Translations under genes and position numbers: made by a program
The notes under the pieces: generated by a model
Told to the model about the DNA's origin: nothing
The model's input: only the letters and a program-made list of their open reading frames with translations
The model's database searches: none
Shown here: positions 1 through 5,403 of the stretch, piece after piece
How the letters are laid out: the number at the start of each line of letters is the position of its first letter
Numbering within the stretch: the stretch's first letter is position 1
Source of the DNA: an uncultured Gammaproteobacteria bacterium
Lineage (GTDB): Bacteria; Pseudomonadota; Gammaproteobacteria; Steroidobacterales; Woeseiaceae
Length of the DNA stretch: 6,343 nucleotides
Assembly (NCBI GenBank): GCA_938003715.1
Contig: CALKYK010000119.1
Span: 1 to 6,343 of the forward strand
Direction: 5' to 3'

Positions 1-375
1 GAACGTGGTCAGGCGCGCGCCTTTGGCGCCGAGCGGATCGTTGACGACCTGCACCAGCACTTCCTGGCCCTCGCGAACCAGCTCGCGAATGTCCGGTGCG
101 GTGACGGCCGCCTCGCCGTTTTCCGCGTATCCGCTGCGAACGATGTCCGACGCGTGCAGGAACGCGGTGCGCTCGAGGCCGATGTCGACGAATGCGGCCT
201 GCATGCCGGGCAGGACCCGCGACACCCTGCCCTTGTAGATGTTGCTGATCAGTCCGCGCCGCGCCGCACGCTCGATGTACACCTCCTGCAGCACGCCGTT
301 CTCGAGCAGGGCCGCGCGCACCTCGCGCGGCGTGACGTTGATCAGGATTTCTTCTCGTGGCGATTCGTCAGTCAT
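1..375 (-). CDS. rng: Ribonuclease G, N-terminal part (runs off the window edge)
   Basis: RNase G is a cytoplasmic endoribonuclease of the RNase E/G family, which matures the 5' end of 16S rRNA and takes part in mRNA decay. Only the first 125 residues are present. They match the family N-terminus closely: residues 10-20 read EILINVTPREV, followed by NGVLQEVYIER (26-36). The start of the S1 RNA-binding domain, NIYKGRVSRVLPGMQAAFVD, lies at 45-64, then AFLHASDI (71-78). GAKGARLTT (116-124) is the conserved stretch before the catalytic domain. The catalytic DNase I-like and zinc-link regions are outside the window. The ATG at 375 is chosen because it puts the conserved block at the usual distance from the N-terminus; no strong Shine-Dalgarno is visible. 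The gene starts 27 bp after the maf stop, so it is probably the distal gene of the same operon. The frame is intact to the edge. Confidence 0.95.
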   Translation of the reverse strand, partial: MTDESPREEILINVTPREVRAALLENGVLQEVYIERAARRGLISNIYKGRVSRVLPGMQAAFVDIGLERTAFLHASDIVRSGYAENGEAAVTAPDIRELVREGQEVLVQVVNDPLGAKGARLTTF

Positions 376-402
376 GGTTCGCGGCCGCTGGTCCCCGGTC
401 GG

Positions 403-996
403 TCAGGCGCGTCGACTCAGCACGTCGATGCCGGCCCGGCCGAGCAACGCGGCGGTCTCGAAGACCGGCAGACCGACGACGCCCGAATAGCTGCCGGTCA
501 CCGATTGGACGAAAATGCCGCCCCGCCCCTGGATCGCATAGGCGCCCGCCTTGCCACCGGGTTCCCCACTTTGCCAGTAAGCACGGGCCTCGTCAGGATC
601 AATCTCGCGAAATTGGACCCGGGTATCCGACATCGTGGTCGACAGCCGGCCTGCGGCGACCAGCGCGACCGCCGTCAGCACGCGGTGGGTGCGTCCGGAC
701 AGGGCCGCCAGTATCGCCAGCGCCTCCTCCTGCGAGGCGGGTTTGCCGAAGATCCGCCCTTCCAGGGTCACGATCGTGTCCGCGGCGAGCACCGGCAGGA
801 CGGATTCCGCAGCCAGGGCCTTCTCCCGCGCCAGTCGCCGGACCAGCGCGTCGGGCGCTTCGCCCTCTGCCGCGCTTTCGTCGATGCCGACGGCGCCCCA
901 GGTATAGCGGATGCCGAGGCTGTCGAGAATGTCGCGTCGCCGCGGCGACGCCGAGGCGAGGTGCAGTACCGCGTCGCTGCCTGAGGCGTCAGTCAC
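403..996 (-). CDS. maf: Maf/YhdE-family nucleoside triphosphate pyrophosphatase
   Basis: Maf proteins are cytoplasmic nucleotide pyrophosphatases that hydrolyse dTTP, UTP or modified nucleotides to monophosphates, as house-cleaning enzymes; some members inhibit septum formation. The product has 197 residues, the normal size. Visible motifs are the phosphate-binding SASPRRR (15-21), the catalytic-type AADTIV with Asp73, and the C-terminal SGEPGGKAGAYAIQGRGG (143-160) followed by GSYSGVVGLP (168-177). These agree best with the YhdE (dTTP/UTP) subfamily rather than YceF. The start is GTG at 996, the only plausible initiator just before the conserved LHLASASPRR. It lies inside the last codons of rlmH, giving an 8-base overlap (GTGACTGA) that suggests translational coupling. 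A longer frame back to 1071 exists, but those 25 residues overlap rlmH and do not resemble the family. No convincing Shine-Dalgarno precedes the GTG, which fits coupling. Confidence 0.95.
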   Translation of the reverse strand: MTDASGSDAVLHLASASPRRRDILDSLGIRYTWGAVGIDESAAEGEAPDALVRRLAREKALAAESVLPVLAADTIVTLEGRIFGKPASQEEALAILAALSGRTHRVLTAVALVAAGRLSTTMSDTRVQFREIDPDEARAYWQSGEPGGKAGAYAIQGRGGIFVQSVTGSYSGVVGLPVFETAALLGRAGIDVLSRRA

Positions 997-1453
997 GGTG
1001 ATACGGGTGGCCTGTCGACAGCGACCACGCGCGGTACAGCTGTTCGACGACCAGGATGCGCGCGATGCCATGCGGCAAGGTCAATGACGACAGGGACCAC
1101 GATTCATCGGCACGCTCGGCAACGCTCCGGTCGACGCCGTCGGCACCGCCGATCACGAACGCCACATCGCGACCGTCGGCCTGCCACGAGCCGAGCCGGT
1201 CGGCTATTGCGCGGCTGCTGAACGCCCTGCCGCGCTCGTCCAGCAGCACCAGGCGCTCGTTCTTCTGCAGCTTGCCGAGCAGCCGCCCGGCCTCGTCGGC
1301 CATCGCACGCGCCGCGGATCCGGCGCGCTTCGCGCTCGCGATGGCTTCGACGCGGAACTGCCACTGCCGCGGCAGTCGCCGGGCATAGTCCGTCACGGCG
1401 GCGTCGACCCACGACGGCTGCCGGTCGCCGACGGCAATGAGGCGCAAGTGCAT
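989..1453 (-). CDS. rlmH: 23S rRNA (pseudouridine-1915 N3)-methyltransferase
   Basis: RlmH is a small SPOUT-class methyltransferase that methylates N3 of pseudouridine 1915 in helix 69 of 23S rRNA on assembled 70S ribosomes, using S-adenosylmethionine. The product has 154 residues, against 155 in E. coli. It starts with the expected MHLRLIAVG. The knot and cofactor-binding loop FVIGGADGVD is at 99-108, followed by LPHGIAR (128-134), LYRAWS (141-146) and the terminal HPYHRD, whose tyrosine and histidine are diagnostic. The ATG at 1453 gives the family length; an in-frame extension to 1591 overlaps rsfS and is not homologous. It begins 11 bp after the rsfS stop, and the sequence around that TAG (TAGGCGG) holds a modest purine-rich binding site. 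Pairing with rsfS is one of the best conserved bacterial gene neighbourhoods and fits two proteins that act on the large subunit. Confidence 0.97.
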   Translation of the reverse strand: MHLRLIAVGDRQPSWVDAAVTDYARRLPRQWQFRVEAIASAKRAGSAARAMADEAGRLLGKLQKNERLVLLDERGRAFSSRAIADRLGSWQADGRDVAFVIGGADGVDRSVAERADESWSLSSLTLPHGIARILVVEQLYRAWSLSTGHPYHRD

Positions 1454-1464
1454 CGGCGGGCCGC

Positions 1465-1818
1465 CTAGGGTTCGGTGGCGGCCAGTTCCTTTGCCGGGCG
1501 CAGGGACCAGAGCTTCTCGAGGTTGTAGAACTCGCGGACGCGCGGCAGCATGATGTGCACGAGGGCGTCCTGAAGGTCGATCAGCACCCACTCGCTGCCG
1601 TCTTCGCCCTCGACGCCGATCGGGCGATGCCCCGACCCGGCGGCCTTTTCGGCTACCGCATCGGCCAGTGCCTTCACGTGCCGGTTCGACGTACCGCTCG
1701 CCACGATCATGTAGTCCGTGACCGTCGTCATGTCGCGCACGTCGAGACGCACGATGTCCCTGGCCTTGACGTCTTCCAGCGCATCGATGACGAGTTCGCT
1801 TAATTTTTCACTGTTCAT
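1465..1818 (-). CDS. rsfS: Ribosomal silencing factor RsfS (DUF143 / YbeB / Iojap family)
   Basis: RsfS binds ribosomal protein uL14 on the 50S subunit and blocks joining to 30S, lowering translation in stationary phase or starvation. The 117-residue product carries the family hallmarks: KARDIVRLDVRD (18-29), TDYMIVASGTSNRHVKAL (34-51), then GVEGEDGSEWVLIDLQD (68-84), ALVHIM (85-90) and REFYNLEKLW (95-104). It is about 12 residues longer than E. coli RsfS, at the unconserved C-terminus. The ATG at 1818 is preceded by GGAA at 1824-1827 with a 5-base spacer. This binding site is inside a 12-base perfect palindrome, GTTTCCGGAAAC (1822-1833). It sits 21 bp after nadD and 11 bp before rlmH. It ends in TAG, which shows that amber works as an ordinary stop codon here. 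Confidence 0.97.
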   Translation of the reverse strand: MNSEKLSELVIDALEDVKARDIVRLDVRDMTTVTDYMIVASGTSNRHVKALADAVAEKAAGSGHRPIGVEGEDGSEWVLIDLQDALVHIMLPRVREFYNLEKLWSLRPAKELAATEP

Positions 1819-1839
1819 TCAGTTTCCGGAAACAACAAA

Positions 1840-2505
1840 TCAAACCTGTGCGCGACTGTCTTCGCTATCCGCTGCCGCATAGCAGCCGGTGCGATCGATG
1901 ACGTCGCGGACCGCATCGGGAAGCAGGAAGCGCGGGTCCCGGCCCATCGCCACCAACTCGCGGATGTCGGATGACGAGATCTCCAGCTGGGTCACGTCAT
2001 GTATATATATGTGCCCGGCTTTCGCCTGGTGCAGGTCGCCGATACGATGCGTGCCGCGGTCGGCCAGCAGTTCCCCGAGCGGCCCCATGTCGGGCGCGCG
2101 CCAGCCGGGGCGATGTGCCACGACGATGTGCGCGAGCTGCAGGATCTCGCGCCAGTGGTACCACTTCGGCAGCCCGAGAAACGCATCCATGCCGATGATC
2201 AGCGCCAGCGGCCGCAGCGGGAACTCGCCGCGCAGCGCGGTCAAGGTATCCACCGAGTAAGAGGGGCCGTCGCGCTGCAACTCGCGGTCGTCGACGACGA
2301 AGCCTTTCTGTCCCGCGGTCGCCACGCGCACCATTTCGAGTCGAAGCTCCGCATCGGCGTAGGTCGTGCCCCTGTGCGGCGGATTGCCGCACGGCATGAA
2401 ACGCACTTCTTCGAAACGCAGCGCCTGCAGCATTTCGAACGCGGTACGCAGATGACCATAGTGAATAGGATCGAAGGTACCGCCAAAAATTCCCATCGCG
2501 CTCAA
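1840..2505 (-). CDS. nadD: Nicotinate-nucleotide adenylyltransferase
   Basis: NadD transfers AMP from ATP to nicotinate mononucleotide to make nicotinate adenine dinucleotide (deamido-NAD), the common step of de novo and salvage NAD synthesis in the cytoplasm. The product is about 218-221 residues, near E. coli NadD (213). The nucleotidyltransferase signature GGTFDPIHYGHL (8-19) carries the HxGH-type motif, and ISSSDIRE near residue 176 is the second ATP-binding (ISSTxxR-like) motif. AGHIYIHDVTQLE just before it matches the E. coli layout. The start is a choice between ATG at 2496 and TTG at 2505. I place it at TTG because GGGAG (2513-2517) lies 7 bases before it and 16 before the ATG. This also puts seven residues before GGTFDP, as in E. 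coli. It lies about 28 bp after holA, a neighbour pairing conserved in gammaproteobacteria. An unusual TATATATAT run lies within the gene at 2002-2010. Confidence 0.96.
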   Translation of the reverse strand: MSAMGIFGGTFDPIHYGHLRTAFEMLQALRFEEVRFMPCGNPPHRGTTYADAELRLEMVRVATAGQKGFVVDDRELQRDGPSYSVDTLTALRGEFPLRPLALIIGMDAFLGLPKWYHWREILQLAHIVVAHRPGWRAPDMGPLGELLADRGTHRIGDLHQAKAGHIYIHDVTQLEISSSDIRELVAMGRDPRFLLPDAVRDVIDRTGCYAAADSEDSRAQV

Positions 2506-2512
2506 AGCCGTA

Positions 2513-2517
2513 CTCCC
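2513..2517 (-). promoter_or_regulatory. Ribosome binding site favouring the TTG start of nadD
   Basis: On the minus strand this reads GGGAG, a good Shine-Dalgarno core. Its spacing to TTG at 2505-2503 is 7 bases, close to ideal. Its spacing to the in-frame ATG at 2496 is 16 bases, too long for efficient use. This supports initiation at TTG, with the weaker alternative that a GAG close to the ATG is used instead. Confidence 0.5.
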
Positions 2518-2533
2518 GTGTCCGTGTGACGCG

Positions 2534-3553
2534 TCATGCGGCTCGCGCGCCGCCCGCCGCCAGCCCGAGCAGGATACGCGTTGCCAGCAGCCAGGGATCC
2601 TCGCGGCGCTGGCCCTTCGCGGCCGCATCCGCGCGCCGGGCCTCGCGCAGCAGCGCGTAGTAGTCGTCCGGGCGATGCCGGGACAGGCAGCCGCGCACCA
2701 GCGCCTGGCGCGAACGCCAGACGCCCGCGCTGGCCAGGGCGGCGCCTGGATCGCTGCCGCCGCGAACCGCGTCGGCCGCCCGGGCCAGTGTGCGCAATTC
2801 GCGGGTCAGCGCCCACATCACGACGACGGGTTCAACGCCCTCGGCGCGCACGCCGTTCAGGATGCGCACCGCGCGGCCGGCGTTGCCGGCAAGCGCGGCG
2901 TCGACGAGCTTGTAGACATCGAAGCGGCTGGAGTCGGCGACCGCGGCGTCGACGTCGCCGGCGCTGATCGGGCCTTCGCCGTGCAGGAGCCTGAGTTTCT
3001 CGATTTCCTGCACCGCTGCGAGCAGGTTGCCCTCGACGCGGTCCGCAATCAGCCGCACCGCGTCGCGGTCGGGCGCAAGCCCGGCGGCGCGCATACGCGC
3101 CTGGACCCAGCCGGGCAGCTCGCGCTGGTCCACCGGCCAGACCTGGACGTGGGCGCCGACACGATCCAGCGCCTTCGCCCACTTCGAGTTCGCGCCGCTG
3201 CGATCGAGCTTCGGTGTGCTGACGATGAACAACAGGTCGTCACCCGCCTGCTCGACGAATTCGCAGATGGCCGCGCTGCCCTTCACGCCGGGCTTGCCGG
3301 TCGGCAGGCGCAGCTCGATGATGCGCCGGTCCGCAAACAGTGACAGGTTGCCGCCCGCGTTCGACAGATCCGACCAGTCGAACCCGGTCGTCTGCACGAA
3401 CAGTTCGCGCGAATCGAAGCCGCGGACACGCGCCGCGGCACGGATCGCGTCCAGCGCCTCGGCGACGAGCAGCGGCTCGTCACCGGAAACGAGGTAGCAG
3501 GGCAGCAGGGATTGGTCGAGACGGGACGAGAGCTGGTTGGCGGCTATTTTCAC
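2534..3553 (-). CDS. holA: DNA polymerase III delta subunit
   Basis: HolA is the delta subunit of the clamp loader, the wrench that opens the beta sliding clamp so it can be loaded on primed DNA. The product has 339 residues, against 343 in E. coli. It begins MKIAANQLSSRL, like the family's xLxPEQL start. CYLVSGDEPLLVAEALDAIR (19-38) corresponds to the conserved domain I segment YLLLGNDPLLLQES of E. coli. There is no Walker A loop, as expected for delta. EGNLLAAVQEIEKLRLL in the middle and the C-terminal helical domain (ADSSRFDVYKLVDAAL, then EPVVVMWALTRELRTLA) match the linker and collar domains. The start is GTG at 3553; no strong Shine-Dalgarno is seen. Upstream are a 61-bp gap and a Trm112-like gene, not the lptE and leuS seen in most gammaproteobacteria. 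A TATCAT hexamer at 3582-3587 could be the -10 of a promoter for the holA-to-rng run. Confidence 0.96.
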   Translation of the reverse strand: MKIAANQLSSRLDQSLLPCYLVSGDEPLLVAEALDAIRAAARVRGFDSRELFVQTTGFDWSDLSNAGGNLSLFADRRIIELRLPTGKPGVKGSAAICEFVEQAGDDLLFIVSTPKLDRSGANSKWAKALDRVGAHVQVWPVDQRELPGWVQARMRAAGLAPDRDAVRLIADRVEGNLLAAVQEIEKLRLLHGEGPISAGDVDAAVADSSRFDVYKLVDAALAGNAGRAVRILNGVRAEGVEPVVVMWALTRELRTLARAADAVRGGSDPGAALASAGVWRSRQALVRGCLSRHRPDDYYALLREARRADAAAKGQRREDPWLLATRILLGLAAGGARAA

Positions 3554-3614
3554 GCAGGAATCGGAGCTTCGGTTTGCAGGAATGATACCTTTCGCACGGC
3601 GGCCCGGCGAACGC

Positions 3615-3875
3615 TCAGTGCGGTTCGAGTTGCTCGAGCGCGACCGATTCGCCCTCGAGCAGTACCGGGATGCCGTCCGCGACCGGATACAGAAGTTTGC
3701 CGTCGTCGGTCACCAGCGCTTCGTCCAGCGGCTGCGCAACCGGCTTGCCGTCGCGGTTCTTCACCCTGCCCTCGCCGATCGCGACGTTCAGCGCCTTCAA
3801 CAGGTCGCTGCGCGCCAGGCCCAGGCCCTTGTGCGTGACCGGGCAGCAGAGGATGGCCAGCAGTTTCTTGTCCAT
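3615..3875 (-). CDS. Trm112/YcaR-family small protein lacking the zinc cysteines
   Basis: The product is 86 residues. Its N-terminus MDKKLLAILCCPVT (1-14) and C-terminal part LLYPVADGIPVLLEGE (61-76) match the two conserved blocks of the bacterial Trm112/YcaR (UPF0434) family. E. coli YcaR has MDHRLLEIIACPVC and a later block ending FPLRDGIPVLLE. A charged insert of about 25 residues (22-58) separates the blocks, making it longer than YcaR (60 residues). Bacterial YcaR-type proteins have a CPxC knuckle and a second cysteine; here the only cysteines are the adjacent pair 10-11 (CCPVT), so zinc binding as in YcaR is unlikely. In eukaryotes and archaea Trm112 activates several methyltransferases; the bacterial role is poorly known, so no function is asserted. 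The ATG at 3875 is the only sensible start. It lies 61 bp before holA and behind a candidate promoter of its own. Confidence 0.85.
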   Translation of the reverse strand: MDKKLLAILCCPVTHKGLGLARSDLLKALNVAIGEGRVKNRDGKPVAQPLDEALVTDDGKLLYPVADGIPVLLEGESVALEQLEPH

Positions 3876-3911
3876 GCAGCGTCAGTCTCACGGTTTTCGC
3901 CAAGGTTTCGT

Positions 3912-3934
3912 CGCCGGGCGCTGCTGCCCGGGCG
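3912..3934. other. GC-rich imperfect hairpin in the intergenic region
   Basis: CGCCGGGC (3912-3919) and GCCCGGGCG (3926-3934) pair with one bulged base around the six-base loop GCTGCT. Neither strand has a run of T after the stem, so it is not a canonical intrinsic terminator. It lies between the end of the membrane-protein gene and the start of the Trm112-like gene. If the promoter at 3945-3973 is real, it forms near the start of the leader. It could be a weak terminator, an mRNA-stabilising structure or a chance product of high GC. Confidence 0.45.
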
Positions 3935-3944
3935 CGATTGACCC

Positions 3945-3973
3945 AGCATAGCGGGATCGGCGCCACGTGCCCA
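3945..3973 (-). promoter_or_regulatory. Candidate sigma-70-type promoter for the Trm112-like gene and holA operon
   Basis: On the minus strand TGGGCA (3968-3973) and TATGCT (3945-3950) are separated by exactly 17 bases. Each matches four of six positions of TTGACA and TATAAT. The position, about 70 bases before the ATG at 3875, fits the largest gap in the window. In GC-rich DNA such partial matches occur by chance, so this is only a candidate. Confidence 0.3.
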
Positions 3974-3975
3974 GC

Positions 3976-3990
3976 GGGGTCAGGCTCCCA
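3976..3990. other. Short GGGGTCAGGCTCCC-type motif abutting the membrane-protein gene
   Basis: The plus strand reads GGGGTCAGGCTCCCA; the minus strand reads TGGGAGCCTGACCCC starting two bases after the TAG stop of the upstream gene. The ends (GGGG and CCC) can pair weakly around the centre. From memory, motifs of this form recur between genes in several GC-rich gammaproteobacterial genomes, sometimes near IS200/REP-associated transposases. That is unverified and only one copy is present here. It might be a solitary dispersed repeat, or nothing. Confidence 0.3.
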
Positions 3991-3991
3991 A

Positions 3992-5068
3992 CTACTGATC
4001 GAGCTGCTCGAGCAGGTCGGTCCGGCCAGCTTCTGCGAGCAGTGTGCGCACCGCCTCGCGATCGGCTGCGGCCGGCCGCCAGCGGGGATCCTCGTGCAGG
4101 CAGCGCGAAATCAGCTTGAACGCGCGTCGGCCGTGACCGTGGTGCAGCAGGTGGGACAGGTAGCGCTGCGCGAAGAACAGCGCCGGCCCGCGGGTCTCCC
4201 AGCGAAGCATCTCATCGACGAACCAGGCGCCGGCCTCGGTCGCATCCGGTTCGGATCGCACGTACTGTTCGATGTGGGCAAAACCGCCTTCCCGATTGCC
4301 GCGGCTGATGAAGCCGTAGGCATGGCTTGCGACGTTCTGTCGCTTGCGTTCGAGGTCGTCGCCGAGTTCTTCCGCACTTTTCTCGACGGCCGGCTCGATG
4401 TCGATCTCGATCGCTACCTGCTTTTCGTACAGGATCGCGCCGGTGAATCCGAACAGGAACGTCACCTGGTAGCTGGTCACCAGGCCGGAAAGCGAGCCGG
4501 CAATGCCCGACAGCATCGTGGCCAGCAGCGAGACCACGACGATCACGCCAGGAACCAGGACGTAAGCGGCCCCGCAGGCGCGCATCATGCGCAGTATCGC
4601 CACCGGGCTCAGGCTTGCCGCGGGCGAATGCGTAACTGCAAGGACGGCCAGGGATGCCGGTGTCACGATGACGATGGCGATTCGCACCAGATTGCCGGCC
4701 AGCGACATTGGCCCGGACCCGAGCATGATGTCGCTCCACAGCAGTACGGCGAGGAATACGAGCGGCGTCAGCGTCCACAGGTTGTCCGCCGGGTTGAACA
4801 TTTCGATCGACGGCACCGGCGGCTCACGGCCGTTCGCACGCGCCTCCAGCAGGTACACCAGGTAGCGCAGGCAGGCCGGGCCGGTCAGGAACGCGAGCGC
4901 TATGCCGAACAGCCCGGCGCGCACCGCCAGCACGAACAGCAGCCAGAAGAACAGCATGGCGAGGACGATGGAAAGCCGCGTGAAGGGATACGCGAGTTCG
5001 CGCAGCAGGTCACGGGCCTTTATCGTCTTCTCCCCGGGCAGCCGGCACCGGGTCGTAGCCGCTGCCAC
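3992..5068 (-). CDS. Unrecognised multi-spanning membrane protein with a soluble helical C-terminal domain
   Basis: I do not recognise this gene with confidence. The frame encodes up to 358 residues. Residues about 32-214 hold some six hydrophobic segments (about 32-49, 53-73, 99-113, 123-146, 165-191, 197-214). The loop after the second contains PPVPSIEMFNPADNLWTL, a layout reminding me of DUF4013-type bacterial membrane proteins. Residues 215-358 are soluble, charged and probably helical (YEKQVAIEIDIEPAVEKSAE, then repeating helix pairs such as GPALFFAQRYLSHLLHHGHG), which could be TPR-like. No catalytic motif is seen. The start is uncertain. GTG at 5068 overlaps yidD by 59 bases and has no ribosome site. 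ATG at 4957 begins inside the first hydrophobic segment. A strong GGGGAG stands 6 bases before an ATA codon at 5023, where MKARDLLRELAYPF would be a natural N-terminus. The gene follows yidD with overlap, suggesting coupled expression. It ends in TAG. Plus-strand open frames opposite it are shadows. Confidence 0.85.
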   Translation of the reverse strand: MAAATTRCRLPGEKTIKARDLLRELAYPFTRLSIVLAMLFFWLLFVLAVRAGLFGIALAFLTGPACLRYLVYLLEARANGREPPVPSIEMFNPADNLWTLTPLVFLAVLLWSDIMLGSGPMSLAGNLVRIAIVIVTPASLAVLAVTHSPAASLSPVAILRMMRACGAAYVLVPGVIVVVSLLATMLSGIAGSLSGLVTSYQVTFLFGFTGAILYEKQVAIEIDIEPAVEKSAEELGDDLERKRQNVASHAYGFISRGNREGGFAHIEQYVRSEPDATEAGAWFVDEMLRWETRGPALFFAQRYLSHLLHHGHGRRAFKLISRCLHEDPRWRPAAADREAVRTLLAEAGRTDLLEQLDQ

Positions 5069-5321
5069 CGCAGGGATGACAGCGCACGATGCGGCGTATC
5101 GTCAGCCAGCCGCCGCGCAGCGCGCCATGCCGTCGCAGCGATTCCTCGGCATACGCGGAACAGCTCGGCTCGAAGCGGCAGTTGGCGCCGAGCAGCGGCG
5201 ACACGAGGTAACGGTAGCTGCGGATCACCGCAAGCAGGGGCCAGGCGATTATGACGCCGGGGAAACGGAAGCGAACATCGTCGCCGGCTTCTCGTTCACC
5301 CGCCCCGCGCGAAGACTTCAT
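5010..5321 (-). CDS. yidD: Membrane protein insertion efficiency factor YidD
   Basis: YidD is a small inner-membrane-associated protein that crosslinks to nascent chains near YidC and raises the efficiency of membrane protein insertion. The 103-residue product carries the family core: IRSYRYLVSPLLGANCRFEP (33-52), SCSAYAEESLRRHG (53-66), GGWLTIRRIVRCHPCG (70-85) and GYDPVP (88-93). The conserved cysteines 48, 54 and 81 are present. An amphipathic N-terminal helix around VIIAWPLLAVI (23-33) fits membrane attachment. ATG at 5321 is the only ATG before the core; no clear Shine-Dalgarno precedes it. It starts 16 bp after the ancestral cysS stop at 5338, but 82 bp after the amber codon, so if translation ends at the amber codon any coupling from cysS would be weakened. 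YidD usually sits between rnpA and yidC, so this placement beside cysS is a relocation or lineage-specific arrangement. Its end overlaps the next gene. Confidence 0.95.
   Translation of the reverse strand: MKSSRGAGEREAGDDVRFRFPGVIIAWPLLAVIRSYRYLVSPLLGANCRFEPSCSAYAEESLRRHGALRGGWLTIRRIVRCHPCGGSGYDPVPAARGEDDKGP
5021..5035 (-). promoter_or_regulatory. Strong ribosome binding site pointing to a non-standard ATA initiator
   Basis: The minus strand reads GGGGAG (5030-5035), six bases, then ATA (5021-5023) in the frame of the membrane-protein gene. The codons after it give KARDLLRELAYPF, a typical cytoplasmic lead-in to a first membrane segment. This would give a 14-base overlap with yidD. ATA initiation is very rare, so either the base is an error or variant of ATG, or the purine run is coincidental coding sequence of yidD. 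Confidence 0.3.
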
Positions 5322-5337
5322 GGCGCGGCCGGCGCGG

Positions 5338-5403
5338 TCAACCGCTGCGGCGCCAGCGAGTACCGTCCGCGCCGTCCTCGATCGATATGCCGTTTGCCGC
5401 GAG
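5338..5403 (-). other. In-frame C-terminal remainder of cysS beyond the amber codon
   Basis: Reading on from TAG at 5406-5404 in the same frame gives 21 sense codons and then TGA at 5340-5338. They encode LAANGISIEDGADGTRWRRS plus a final glycine. E. coli CysRS ends [21 protein letters not shown], so this is clearly the ancestral C-terminus with no frameshift or decay. The lost part closes the anticodon-recognition domain. Replacing the amber codon by GAG (a single base, plus-strand 5406 A in place of C) would restore a full-length enzyme. Confidence 0.9.

Noticed and set aside
154..984. Plus-strand open frame of 276 codons
   Set aside because: It is antisense to rng and maf, whose minus-strand products are clear family members. 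Its own product is low-complexity and unrecognisable.
1454..1591. 46-residue N-terminal extension of rlmH
   Set aside because: It overlaps rsfS, is R/P/A-rich and non-homologous. MHLRLIAVG at 1453 is the normal start.
1999..3343. Plus-strand open frames opposite nadD and holA
   Set aside because: They mirror the codon structure of the minus-strand genes and show no motif or ribosome site of note.
3876..3991. Intrinsic terminator or small RNA in the largest gap
   Set aside because: The hairpin has no T-run on either strand, and no tRNA-like or other known RNA fold is apparent.
3938..5254. Long plus-strand open frame of 438 codons
   Set aside because: It lies opposite the membrane-protein gene and part of yidD. 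Its product is rich in R, Q, H and G with no domain, as expected for the antisense frame of a GC-rich gene.
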